Position numbers and translations under genes: made by a program
Assembly: GCA_910588565.1 (NCBI GenBank)
Contig: CAJUPF010000002.1
Location: 62,001 to 126,000, forward strand
Direction of reading: 5' to 3'
DNA from: an uncultured Lachnospiraceae bacterium
GTDB taxonomy: Bacteria; Bacillota; Clostridia; Lachnospirales; Lachnospiraceae
Length of the DNA stretch: 64,000 nucleotides
Notes under the pieces: generated by a model
Databases searched by the model: none
The model's input: only the letters and a program-made list of their open reading frames with translations
Told to the model about the DNA's origin: nothing
In this document: positions 26,236-35,445 of the stretch, piece by piece
Layout: every line of letters starts with the position of its first letter
How positions within the stretch are numbered: position 1 is the stretch's first letter

Positions 26236-29200
26236 CTATTTTTTTACTAAAATTTTCTTCTTCGTGCTGTATTTCCCGGAAATCTTTTTTCCTTTGGAAT
26301 CGTATTTATAAGCCCGGACTTTAATATAATAGGTCTTTCCTTTTTTCAGCTTCTTTATGGTAGCCTGATTTTTGCGGCTGTTAATCTTCTTTACAGATTT
26401 GCGGAATTTTTTATCCGTGGAATATACTACATCATAACCCGCTGCGCCGGAAACCTTTTTGATCTTTACAACGCACTGCTTTGATTTGCTGTTTTTTGCG
26501 CTTGTGATCTTTGGTGTTCCCACGGTAACTTTGGTCCATTTTGCCTTAAGGGTTAGATTCGCTGTCACTGCCTGATTAAAATCATAGTTCTGATTTCCTG
26601 CGTACCACCCTTTAAACAGATAGTTTGCACGTGTCGGCTGCTTTGGCACAGCTGCTTTCTGGCCGGATACTACTGTCTGGGATGCTGTTTTGCTTCCCCC
26701 TGCACTGTCAAATGTCACCTGGTATGACACAGGCGGTTTTTTATCCTGCCCGTTATCCGTCGGCTTATTGTCTGTTGGCTTATTATCTTCAGGCTTATTA
26801 TCTTCAGGCTTATTATCTACAGGCGGCTTCACAGGCGTTTTCTTTACCAGTGCATCCATCGCTTTCAGCACGGCGTCTTCCAGTTTCATAGCCTGGGAAA
26901 CGGATACAATCTGGCCAAGCTGTGCCTCAGCTGCTTCCACCGCTTCTTGAAGCTTCGCATAGGAATCCTCCGTGTAATCCGCCTGGGAGCAGGCTTTTGC
27001 TCTCTCTATCGTCCCCTTTAAGCTTGCAATCCGCGCGTTGACACCCGGCTCTAAGTTCCGTACCGCTGCTTTCAGCGCATCATCTAATTCTCTGGCCTGC
27101 TTTGCAGTCGCAATGGATGAAATTGCCTCTTCTGCATTCTGGATCGCTGCCTGTAACACGTTATAGCTCGCATCGCTGTAATCCTTTACCTGATATAATT
27201 TTGCCATATCAATCGTCTTCTGCAATGCGTCCACATAAGGCTGCACAGAGACCTCAGAAATCCGGATCGCGCTGACAATCGGTCCCCACGCATCCGAATC
27301 AGACAAAAATGACAGGCGAAGCGGGTTTTCTCCGTCTGCAGCGCAGACTGCGGAATAGGTCCTTGCCGAACCGTCGATCTGTTTCGTATTTATATTGTTT
27401 GCCACCGTCTCATAAACTGCGCCATCTGCGCCGCTGCTTGCCAGGATTTCAAATGTCCTTGTATTACTTCCACTCAGAAAATACGGAATAGTCACTTCAA
27501 CCTGGTATAGTTCTTCCGGAAGTTCAAATTCATAATAAAAGTCGCTAGACGCTCCTGCAACACGATAAGTAAACTCTTTGGAATCCTCGTCTGCCTTTTT
27601 ATTTGTACCTGTCTCCGGATCGTTTTCACCAATTTTGCCCCAACCCCAGGTTTTATCTGTTACAGAATCCGCTCCCAGCTTCTGATCCGGTGTACGGTTG
27701 TACTGTCCAAACAGATCTTCCGCTGTAAGTCCTGTATCCTCATTGCCGCAGTCTACAAAATACAACACGCCATCTTCTGCTACGACATCAGCGCTTCGGA
27801 CTGTAATGGCTGTATCACAGCTCTTTGCCGTGTTTCCAATGGTTGCGCTTGTCGTTACAACAGCCGTTCCGGGCGCTATACCAGTTACTGTTCCGTCCTC
27901 GCTGACTTCGGCTACCGAACGATCGTCAGAGGCAAACGTAAGCTTCGCTTGTTTTACCCCTTTGGGAAGCGTCACTGTAATTTTCTTCTGGCTGCCGCTT
28001 ACTACTGTCATTTTTTCTGGCGCCACAAATCCTTCCGAGTCCAGAATTTCTTCTTCGCTGCGGGAATCATAAAGCTGATAAACCTCCTCCTGTGTCAGGC
28101 ATTCATCATAAACACTGACATCATCAATCAGCCCCCGTACCTGGCCATCCCAGAAATTTACGCACAGATAAATATCCTGATTCACTCCGGACAGAACGTC
28201 TGTGATTTCCTTTGACCAAGCTGCAAGTTCCCCGTTTTCATAAATCATTGTCGTCCTGCCGTCGCTTTGCATCGTTATCATGGTCCACTCTGCCCTGGGA
28301 ACCGATATTTTTTCGGAAAGCGTTGTATACGATCCGTCTGCCATCGTCCAGATCTTGCACTGTCCAGCCAAACCGCTGCCCGCAATGCCTGCCCATTTCT
28401 GCGGATCATGATGTCCCAGAAACAGCAGCGCCGTATTGTTAGAAATTGTGCCGTTTGCACAGATCCATGCATTCACGGTATATTCTTTTCCCAGATTCTT
28501 TTTATTCAGGCGGAGCCCATAAGAACCTGTCTGCAACGCTTTTCCGCCATTTCTTCCCTCGCCGTAATCAGCAGTTCCGGTATATTCTGAAATATTGTTC
28601 CCACTCTTATTAACTACAAGTGATGCATCCGCTATTCCGTCTTCAAAATCATAGTTCCATACACTGCGTTTTGCCTTTTTCAGACTTTTCTGTGCATCCG
28701 CCAGCTGATCTGCCGCTGCAGACCGTCTGTCTTCGTCTGTGGATTCCTCAAGCGCCTTCGCCTCCTCATAGGCTTTTGCAAATGCCTCCCAGGAATCCTT
28801 TGTATAATATTCCTGTGTATTACCGGCTTCATAAATATCTTTTGCACCTTCCAGCGCCTGCAGCAGTTTATTCCGGACGCGAATTGTAATCTGTCCAAAA
28901 TATGGCGCCCATGCATTACTGCTGCTGCGCACTGCAAAAACAGTTACCAGCTGTTTTTCCTCTGCTACAGTAAAATCAGCAGTAATCATTTTTGACGAAT
29001 TTGCTGCGATATCTTCTGTCGTATTCAGGTTAGAGATCAGACTTTGTTTTGCTCCCTGCCCAACCTGCAAATCTATATTCATCACACGGTTTCCCCAATA
29101 TGTACAATGAGGAATTTCAACATCGACACTGTAATTGCCTTTCGGAAGTTCAAAATAGTAAGAGAGCGCCGCTGCGTCATCGCCCTTTACCAGACGGATC

Positions 29201-30777
29201 TTCTGGCCTGCATAGGTATCTGTCTCATATGTATAGCTGCTGTTATATCCCCAGTTATACTCCGCCGCGCCGTCTGCCTGATATGCCTGATCTACTGCGC
29301 CTCCGTTATAGATACCGTACTTCTTCCCGGAAGAAATACTGTCACTGCCGCAATCTACATAGTAAGCGACACTGTTGTCTATCGTTTCATTCCCTGCCTC
29401 GTCCGGCTTCTTTGCCAGCCCAGCCCTGGCGCCATTCAATGCTTCCGCTGCGCTCTTTTTCGCTTCGTAATCGGTGGAATCTTTTAGCTGCAGAGCCGCT
29501 TCATATGCTGTCTCAAATACCTGCCAGCTCTCCGCTGTATAGCGCTCTGTCTCATTCCCTGTTTCGTAAATTGTCTTCGCCGCTTCTAATGCCGCTAAAA
29601 GTCCGTCATCTTCTGGCCGTATACTTTCTTTCGAGATTTTAATTGCTCCCAAAAATGGCGCCCATGACTCATCGTTACTGCGTACCGCGGAAACAGTTAC
29701 CACCTGTTTTTCATCTGTTACAGTAAAATCTGCTGTAAGGCTTTTTACTGTATTCACCTCGATGTCATTTGTTGTATTCAGATTGGAAATCAAATTCTGT
29801 TTTTCGTTTGTCCCAACCTGCAAATCAACATTCAGCACACGCTGTCCATCATGCGTACAGTAGGGAATATCCACTTTCACACGGTAATCCCCCTGGGGAA
29901 GCTCAAAATAATAGTTCAGTTTCGCACTGTCATCCCCTTTGATTATCCTGACCGTATGCCCAGCAAAATTAGACGGACTAATTGTCTCAAACTCGTATCC
30001 CCCAGCGTATCCCCAGTGATACTCAGCCGCGCTGTCCGCCTGATATTCCTGATCTACGCTGCCGCCATTATATATTCCATATCGTTCTCCCTCTGGAAGT
30101 GCATCACCGCCGCAGTCTACATAATAAGCGATTGTTTTGTCTATCAATTCCTTTTTTTCCATGATTTTAATATATCCCAGGAATGGCGCCCATGCCTTGT
30201 CATTGCTACGCACGGCAGAAACAGTCACCAGCTGCTTCTCCTCTGTTACAGTAAAATCTGCCGTAATACTTTTTGTACTGTTTTCCGCAATGTCATCTGT
30301 TGTATTCAGATCGGAAACCAGATTTTGTTTTGCCCCTTCACCAACCTGCAAATCTATGTTCATCACTCGGTTTCCCCAATGTGCGCAGTGCGGCATATCC
30401 ACTTTCAGACAGTAATCTCCCTGTGGAAGCTCAAAATAATAAGATAATGGCTCTGCATCATTGCCTTTTATCAGACGAACCGCCTGGTTTTCGTAAACAG
30501 CTGTCTCATATTCATAACTGCTGTCATACCCCCAGTGATACTCTGCCGCGCTGTCCGCCTGGTATGCCTGATCCGCTGCGTCTCCGTTATAAAGCCCATA
30601 GCTCTCGCCCTCCGGAAGTACATCTCCGCCGCAATTTACACTATAGAATACGACAGGCTCCTGTTCCACAGGATTCTCCGCCCTTACAGTAACCGTCTGC
30701 GTCAGGTTCCCCATTAGCAGGATAACCGCCGCAAGCCCTGCAAAAATTCTTTTTGTTACTGGTATTTTTCCTTTCAT
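26236..30777 (-). CDS. Giant secreted multi-module binding protein, no catalytic domain seen
   Basis: The 1513-residue protein begins with a signal peptide ending near TVRAEN. Four homologous malectin-like modules start with VxCGxD (about 40-205, 216-385, 470-635, 1003-1172). They are separated by FIVAR segments, a LamG/concanavalin-like domain (about 709-895; DFEDGI, WTMITMQSDG) and a Big_2 domain. Two FIVARs, a Lys/Pro/Asp linker, an InlB-type B repeat (FDSAGGSKTAS, FKGWY) and a Lys-rich FN3-like domain close the protein. I see no glycosidase motif, so it probably binds or anchors glycans for the co-encoded GH95 enzyme. Modules 1-3 are alike enough in DNA to recombine. No LPXTG or S-layer motif is visible. 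Confidence 0.88.
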   Translation of the reverse strand: MKGKIPVTKRIFAGLAAVILLMGNLTQTVTVRAENPVEQEPVVFYSVNCGGDVLPEGESYGLYNGDAADQAYQADSAAEYHWGYDSSYEYETAVYENQAVRLIKGNDAEPLSYYFELPQGDYCLKVDMPHCAHWGNRVMNIDLQVGEGAKQNLVSDLNTTDDIAENSTKSITADFTVTEEKQLVTVSAVRSNDKAWAPFLGYIKIMEKKELIDKTIAYYVDCGGDALPEGERYGIYNGGSVDQEYQADSAAEYHWGYAGGYEFETISPSNFAGHTVRIIKGDDSAKLNYYFELPQGDYRVKVDIPYCTHDGQRVLNVDLQVGTNEKQNLISNLNTTNDIEVNTVKSLTADFTVTDEKQVVTVSAVRSNDESWAPFLGAIKISKESIRPEDDGLLAALEAAKTIYETGNETERYTAESWQVFETAYEAALQLKDSTDYEAKKSAAEALNGARAGLAKKPDEAGNETIDNSVAYYVDCGSDSISSGKKYGIYNGGAVDQAYQADGAAEYNWGYNSSYTYETDTYAGQKIRLVKGDDAAALSYYFELPKGNYSVDVEIPHCTYWGNRVMNIDLQVGQGAKQSLISNLNTTEDIAANSSKMITADFTVAEEKQLVTVFAVRSSSNAWAPYFGQITIRVRNKLLQALEGAKDIYEAGNTQEYYTKDSWEAFAKAYEEAKALEESTDEDRRSAAADQLADAQKSLKKAKRSVWNYDFEDGIADASLVVNKSGNNISEYTGTADYGEGRNGGKALQTGSYGLRLNKKNLGKEYTVNAWICANGTISNNTALLFLGHHDPQKWAGIAGSGLAGQCKIWTMADGSYTTLSEKISVPRAEWTMITMQSDGRTTMIYENGELAAWSKEITDVLSGVNQDIYLCVNFWDGQVRGLIDDVSVYDECLTQEEVYQLYDSRSEEEILDSEGFVAPEKMTVVSGSQKKITVTLPKGVKQAKLTFASDDRSVAEVSEDGTVTGIAPGTAVVTTSATIGNTAKSCDTAITVRSADVVAEDGVLYFVDCGNEDTGLTAEDLFGQYNRTPDQKLGADSVTDKTWGWGKIGENDPETGTNKKADEDSKEFTYRVAGASSDFYYEFELPEELYQVEVTIPYFLSGSNTRTFEILASSGADGAVYETVANNINTKQIDGSARTYSAVCAADGENPLRLSFLSDSDAWGPIVSAIRISEVSVQPYVDALQKTIDMAKLYQVKDYSDASYNVLQAAIQNAEEAISSIATAKQARELDDALKAAVRNLEPGVNARIASLKGTIERAKACSQADYTEDSYAKLQEAVEAAEAQLGQIVSVSQAMKLEDAVLKAMDALVKKTPVKPPVDNKPEDNKPEDNKPTDNKPTDNGQDKKPPVSYQVTFDSAGGSKTASQTVVSGQKAAVPKQPTRANYLFKGWYAGNQNYDFNQAVTANLTLKAKWTKVTVGTPKITSAKNSKSKQCVVKIKKVSGAAGYDVVYSTDKKFRKSVKKINSRKNQATIKKLKKGKTYYIKVRAYKYDSKGKKISGKYSTKKKILVKK

Positions 30778-30906
30778 GCTCTTCTCCTCCTAACTTATCT
30801 CATTATCTGATAACTTTGCATATTACCAGTATACCTGCACTTTGCCCTATAAAAAAGCGGATTTTTTACTGAAAATATAGAATTTTTTCCATTTTTCCGC
30901 AAAAAA

Positions 30907-30947
30907 TTTCCTGCTCCTGAAAAAATTCTGACCAGGTAAGCAGGAAA
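30907..30947 (-). terminator. Intrinsic terminator of the sensor operon
   Basis: On the minus strand TTTCCTGCT and AGCAGGAAA pair perfectly over nine bases and a T6 run follows. It ends the regulator/kinase/binding-protein transcript before the giant secreted-protein gene. Confidence 0.85.
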
Positions 30948-30962
30948 GTGAAACGTTTTTTT

Positions 30963-31946
30963 CTAAAAAGAAAAGAGTAGTTTTTCATTCTCATCTGAAT
31001 ATATATTGTCAACTGTAATCACTTCCATTCCGGAATCAATTACTTTCTCCACAGGTTCCCCACGTGCTGCACGCACCGCCGCTTCAATTCCAAGATATCC
31101 CATATTAAACGGCTTCTGCACAACCAGAGCATCAATCACGCCTTCCTCCATATACTGTATTCCCTCTTTATCATTGTCAAAACCAAGCACCTTTACCTGG
31201 CTGCCGAGTCCCAGCTCATCAACCGCCCTTGCCGCTCCGATAATGGAATACAGGTTCAATCCAGCTATCATAGTAATATCCTGTCGTTTCATAAACAGCT
31301 CCTTTGTCAGCTCATAGGACTTTTCATAATCGGAATCACAGTACATGATTTCTGCAATCCTATCTTGTTCTTTTCCCAGACCCTGACGCATCCCCTGCTC
31401 ACGCTCAATTGCAGTGGATGCTCCCTTCACATGAGCCATCACCGCGATTTTCGTATCCTCCTCCACAAACTGCCTCATCTTTTCCCCCAGTGCAGTACCT
31501 GCATGAATATTGTCGGTCCCGATATAGGATGTTTCGATATCCTGATCAATCTTCGAATCAATAAGAATCAGCCTGATCCCGGCTTTTGCAATCTGTTCCA
31601 TTTCATCCGTCATACCTGAATACAGAATCGGGGAAATCGCGATAACATCCGGCTTTTCTGTAATCGCATCCTGAATATACGCAATCTGCGCCTTATAATC
31701 TGATTCCACGTCCGGTGCAAAAACAGTAAGTTCTGCCTGGAGCTCTTTCGCAGCGCTTCTCGCTCCATAAATCGTATCCATCCAAAAATCATTATCTTCA
31801 TCGTATACTTTGGGAATAAATATAATCCTGACAGGACTGTTTGCCTGATACTGTTTCATACCATACAAAAAGCACAGGATAATGCTGCCGAATACAAGCA
31901 CAGCAGCCATCAGCTTCTTTTTAGCGCCCTTTCTGTGGTATCTCAT
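30963..31946 (-). CDS. Membrane-anchored periplasmic-type sugar-binding sensor
   Basis: This 327-residue protein has a single hydrophobic N-terminal segment (AAVLVFGSIILCFLYGM) with no lipobox, so it should be held as a membrane anchor. The external part is a ribose-type two-lobed binding fold: FIPKVYDEDNDFWMDTIYGA at the first strand, YIGTDNIHAGTALGEKM, and VKVLGFDNDKEGIQYMEEG. It lacks nearby ABC genes and is encoded with a YesN regulator and YesM kinase, which it overlaps. This matches XylFII-LytS-YesN systems known in Clostridium, where the binding protein presents sugar to the kinase. The ATG at 31946 follows AGGTGA; an upstream ATG at 31967 is possible. Confidence 0.88.
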   Translation of the reverse strand: MRYHRKGAKKKLMAAVLVFGSIILCFLYGMKQYQANSPVRIIFIPKVYDEDNDFWMDTIYGARSAAKELQAELTVFAPDVESDYKAQIAYIQDAITEKPDVIAISPILYSGMTDEMEQIAKAGIRLILIDSKIDQDIETSYIGTDNIHAGTALGEKMRQFVEEDTKIAVMAHVKGASTAIEREQGMRQGLGKEQDRIAEIMYCDSDYEKSYELTKELFMKRQDITMIAGLNLYSIIGAARAVDELGLGSQVKVLGFDNDKEGIQYMEEGVIDALVVQKPFNMGYLGIEAAVRAARGEPVEKVIDSGMEVITVDNIYSDENEKLLFSF

Positions 31947-33720
31947 TTGGATCACCTGACCTCTCATACGGAATTACCATTGTAACAACTGTCCCCACAT
32001 CTTTCTCACTCTCAATTTTAAATTCGCACTGTTCACCATAATACAGCTGCATCCGCTGTCTGATATTTCCAATGCCAATACCACTGTGCTTTTTCCCATC
32101 CTGTTTTTTCTGTTCAAAAATATGGCACAGGAAATCTTCTTCCATACCAATCCCATTATCCGACACTTTCAACACAATGCTATCCTGCATTTGATATCCT
32201 ACTATTTCAATCATCCCGACTGATGCTTTATATTTAAGTCCATGATAAAGCGCATTCTCCACCAATGGCTGTAACACCAGCTTTATAATCCTATGTTCCA
32301 AAATCCTCTCATCTACTTCTATTTTATAATCAAGCTTGTCCGCATAACGCATTTTCTGAATAATCAGATAATTTTTGGTATACTCCAATTCCTCACGCAA
32401 TGTGACATACAGATCGGATTTGCCAATTGCCTGACGGAAAAAATGTGCAAGTGCAGAGGTCATCTGAATCGCTTTTTCTGATTCCTCTGATTCAATCATC
32501 CAAATAATGGAGTCCAGCGTGTTATATAAAAAATGAGGATTGATCTGCGACTGCAGTGCTTTCAGCTCAATCTTGCGTTTTTCCTCCTCTTTATGGACAT
32601 TTTTCTGGATCAAATCTTCAATCTGAGAAATCATCCTGCTAAAATTTTGCTGAAGTCTGTAGATCTCATTGTTCCCCTGCACCTGGATTTGAACAGACGT
32701 AAAATCTCCTGTTTTAGCCTGATCCATTGCCTTCTCCAACTGTTTTACCGGCTTTGTGATATTACCAGACATAAACACTGCCATAGCAATTGCAAGCAGT
32801 CCAAGCGCCCCTGCAATCACAAAATAAATCGCCCAAATCACTGCTTCCCCTTCTACTAGCTCTGAAACATAGACAACACCAACAATTGTCCAGCCTGTTT
32901 TTTCAGAATAAAACGGCGTATATATTTTTTCTTCCCCTCTCTCATCCGTGTAGACTGCGCTCGCCCCCTGGCTTATAATCTGCGTTAGCCGCTCTTTTTT
33001 AACCCCGCTTAAAATCAGCTGTTGCTGCGGATGGTATACAATGCCTCCACTCTCATCCACAATATAGACATAACCACGCGTTCCAAGACTGACCGCTTCA
33101 CACAAATCATTGATTTCATTATAATTTAGATCAATCATCAGTATACCTTCGACCTGTCCGGTCTTTAAATTCTGCAGGCCCCGGCTCATCGTAACCACCC
33201 AGTCATACTGTCCTTTTACAATATTCTGGACATGTGAAGTAGAAAGACTTATATTTTTTCCGGCTTCTTTCGCTTTCCGATACCACGTCTTCTGTTCCAG
33301 ACGCGCATACTCATTGAGTTCCTCCCCACCGGAATTAATAAAATACCTTCCATTATCCCCCAGCAGAATAATGTTGGAAATATCCCTGTGTACACCGAGC
33401 ATTGTTTGAAATTCTTCCCGCATCTTCTGCTCTACAGCCTGTTTTGCCGCCTCGTCCCTGCCAAAGAAATAGTCCTGTATGTTGCCATTGCCCACAATGA
33501 TCTGAGAAATATTTTCCATATAATCAACATAACTTTCAATATTAAAATTGACCTGTTCCACCAGCTCCTCGCTGTTATTCCTGGAATTGCGCTCCAGGCT
33601 GCTTCTTGTATACCAGACAGAAAGCAGCAGAAATGCACCTATGCTCAGAGAAATCAGCAGAAAAAACTCCCCCATAATCTGCGTTCTTATGCTGCTTTTT
33701 ATTCTGTCTTTCACCTTCAT
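31921..33720 (-). CDS. YesM/LytS-type sensor histidine kinase
   Basis: This 599-residue kinase has TM1 at about 16-38, a dCache-like extracellular region (YIVDESGGIVYHPQQ, TGWTIVGVVYVSEL), TM2 near 290-315 and a HAMP domain. The phospho-acceptor His is in QSQINPHFLYNTLDSIIWM near 400, and the HATPase has LQPLVENALYHGLKY and GIGIGNIRQRM. Its start overlaps the regulator stop as ATGA, and its end overlaps the binding-protein gene. The likely job is to phosphorylate the YesN-type regulator upon sugar detection through the anchored binding protein, and so control the adjacent GH95/binding-protein operon. The target is inferred from position. Confidence 0.94.
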   Translation of the reverse strand: MKVKDRIKSSIRTQIMGEFFLLISLSIGAFLLLSVWYTRSSLERNSRNNSEELVEQVNFNIESYVDYMENISQIIVGNGNIQDYFFGRDEAAKQAVEQKMREEFQTMLGVHRDISNIILLGDNGRYFINSGGEELNEYARLEQKTWYRKAKEAGKNISLSTSHVQNIVKGQYDWVVTMSRGLQNLKTGQVEGILMIDLNYNEINDLCEAVSLGTRGYVYIVDESGGIVYHPQQQLILSGVKKERLTQIISQGASAVYTDERGEEKIYTPFYSEKTGWTIVGVVYVSELVEGEAVIWAIYFVIAGALGLLAIAMAVFMSGNITKPVKQLEKAMDQAKTGDFTSVQIQVQGNNEIYRLQQNFSRMISQIEDLIQKNVHKEEEKRKIELKALQSQINPHFLYNTLDSIIWMIESEESEKAIQMTSALAHFFRQAIGKSDLYVTLREELEYTKNYLIIQKMRYADKLDYKIEVDERILEHRIIKLVLQPLVENALYHGLKYKASVGMIEIVGYQMQDSIVLKVSDNGIGMEEDFLCHIFEQKKQDGKKHSGIGIGNIRQRMQLYYGEQCEFKIESEKDVGTVVTMVIPYERSGDPNEIPQKGR

Positions 33721-35306
33721 CGCTCTTTTCCCTTTCTTATCTGCTTTACATGCTCACGCGGAGTCATGCCATAAAATTTTTTATATGCCGCGCCAAAATA
33801 TCCGGCATCCCGGTATCCGCATTTTTCCGCAATCTCATACATTTTCAGTGTCTCACTCTCCAGCAGCTCCCTGGCTTTTTTCATACGCTGCTCCGTCAGC
33901 GCTTCCACAAATGTCTTCCCAGCATATTCCTTAAAAGCCGCACTAAAATAACTTACACTAATTGCAAGCTCCTGACAGAGTCCGGAAAGTGACAGCTCCG
34001 GATCTGCATAATGCTTTTCTATATAATCAATAGCCATCATCGCCTGACGTTCCCCATAACTTCCCCTGTTGCTCTCCAAAATATCCGCTGCCTCTTGAAA
34101 AAACCGAACTGCCTCCTCCGTCATCTCCGATAAATCAATGCATTGAGGAAGTGCAATAATACTCTCCTGTCCCTTTAAAAACAGTTCTTCGTCCTCTTCT
34201 AATTCAATCTGATTCACAGAAGATATCATGGCAAAAATCATACCTTGAAGCGCAACGACTGCCTTGCTTTTGGAAATCCAGCATTCCCGGCATTCCTGTT
34301 GAAATCCCTCCAGCTCTTTTCTTACCTCCTCCTTCAGGTTGCTCTTCACTGCAAGAACAATCCGCTGCCTCCTGTCCTGAATCGTCTTCAGCCACCTGAT
34401 AATATCCCATTTATGTTTTAGAAAAAACTCCCATTCAAGCAAAAACTCCCCATGTCCCAAATATAAAAATTCCTTAAGCTTCAAAGCATTCTGATAAGAA
34501 ACACAGATATCTGCCAAATCTGACACACAGTTTCCAATCAGAAAGCCGATATGATAGCCAAATTCTTTTTCTGCATATACGAGCAGCTCTCCGCATACCA
34601 TTCTCGCTTCTTCCATAATCTGTCTGTTATTGCACTGTCTGATCAATAGAATAAGCTGTTTTTCTTCCGTTCCTACAAACGCAAGCACATTGCCGCTGAC
34701 GGATTTTGCCAATGCGGCAATCTGCAAAAGGCAGCTCTCTGAAGTCTTTTCCCGGATATGAACCGCTACTGCAAGGTAGCTCTCTCCCTCAAACGCGATC
34801 CCATATTCCGCACACTTATCCTGCAGCGTCTCTGTTGTCACATTTCCCAGGACAAGCTGCAGCAGAAGCTGCTCTTTTAACACCTCCAGCCCGTCCAGAT
34901 AAGCCGATGCCGCCTGTTCCTGTACCTTTCGCTCATCCAGCCTTTCTTTTGCCTCAGAAAGAGTCCGCATCAGTTCATCTGCTGTCACAGGCTTTAGCAC
35001 ATAAGAGAGCGCCTGATACTTCAAAGCTTCTTTTGCATAGGAAAATTCATCGTAACCGCTTAAAATCACTACTTTGGTGCTTTTCTTCTCATTATATATA
35101 AATTTTGCCAGCTCTAGGCCGTCAATATAAGGCATACAAATATCCGTAAGCACAAGATCAATCTCCTGCTCTTTTAAGACCTCCATCGCCTCTTTTCCAT
35201 TCTCACACACGGCTGCCAGCCGATACCCCAGTGATTCCCACGGAATCCTCTTTGAAATCCGCTCCCGAACCAGTATCTCATCATCTACAAGCATTACCTG
35301 ATACAT
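33717..35306 (-). CDS. YesN-type response regulator, AraC DNA-binding domain
   Basis: This 529-residue regulator has a receiver beginning YQVMLVDDEILVRERI, with the phospho-acceptor in LVLTDICMPYIDG near 55 and LSGYDEFSYAKEALKYQ. A long central domain and an AraC HTH pair follow at about 425-525 (SLSGLCQELAISVSYFSAAF, GYRDAGYFGAAYKKFYGMTP). It is first in the regulator/kinase/binding-protein operon and is read away from galM. The terminator at 30907-30947 separates this operon from the giant secreted-protein genes. That fits a dedicated activator of a neighbouring transcript. Confidence 0.94.
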   Translation of the reverse strand: MYQVMLVDDEILVRERISKRIPWESLGYRLAAVCENGKEAMEVLKEQEIDLVLTDICMPYIDGLELAKFIYNEKKSTKVVILSGYDEFSYAKEALKYQALSYVLKPVTADELMRTLSEAKERLDERKVQEQAASAYLDGLEVLKEQLLLQLVLGNVTTETLQDKCAEYGIAFEGESYLAVAVHIREKTSESCLLQIAALAKSVSGNVLAFVGTEEKQLILLIRQCNNRQIMEEARMVCGELLVYAEKEFGYHIGFLIGNCVSDLADICVSYQNALKLKEFLYLGHGEFLLEWEFFLKHKWDIIRWLKTIQDRRQRIVLAVKSNLKEEVRKELEGFQQECRECWISKSKAVVALQGMIFAMISSVNQIELEEDEELFLKGQESIIALPQCIDLSEMTEEAVRFFQEAADILESNRGSYGERQAMMAIDYIEKHYADPELSLSGLCQELAISVSYFSAAFKEYAGKTFVEALTEQRMKKARELLESETLKMYEIAEKCGYRDAGYFGAAYKKFYGMTPREHVKQIRKGKER

Positions 35307-35372
35307 TGCGCTTCCTCTATTCTTTTCTCGTTTTTTAATCTAAATTCTACCATGAATCATAAAATCTTTCAA

Positions 35373-35402
35373 TTGCGGCTCCCTTCCACTGTATGCTATA
35401 AT
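35373..35402 (+). promoter_or_regulatory. Promoter of aldose 1-epimerase gene
   Basis: TTGCGG, an 18-base spacer and TATAAT preceded by TGC (extended -10) lie 44 bases before the galM start codon, with AAAGGAG as ribosome-binding site. Confidence 0.75.
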
Positions 35403-35420
35403 AAGCAGGAAAAAGGGAGC
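35378..35420. repeat. Inverted repeat flanking the galM -10 element
   Basis: GCTCCCTT at 35378-35385 and AAGGGAGC at 35413-35420 are perfect complements that bracket the TATAAT and probable start point. The position suits an operator pair or a 5' leader fold. No binding protein can be named. Confidence 0.45.
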
Positions 35421-35445
35421 GGACGATCAGAAAGGAGTTTTATCT

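Noticed and set aside
30945..30962. Catabolite-responsive (cre) site near TGAAACGTTTTTT
   Set aside because: The central spacing is one base short of the cre consensus and it lies at the 3' end of the sensor operon.
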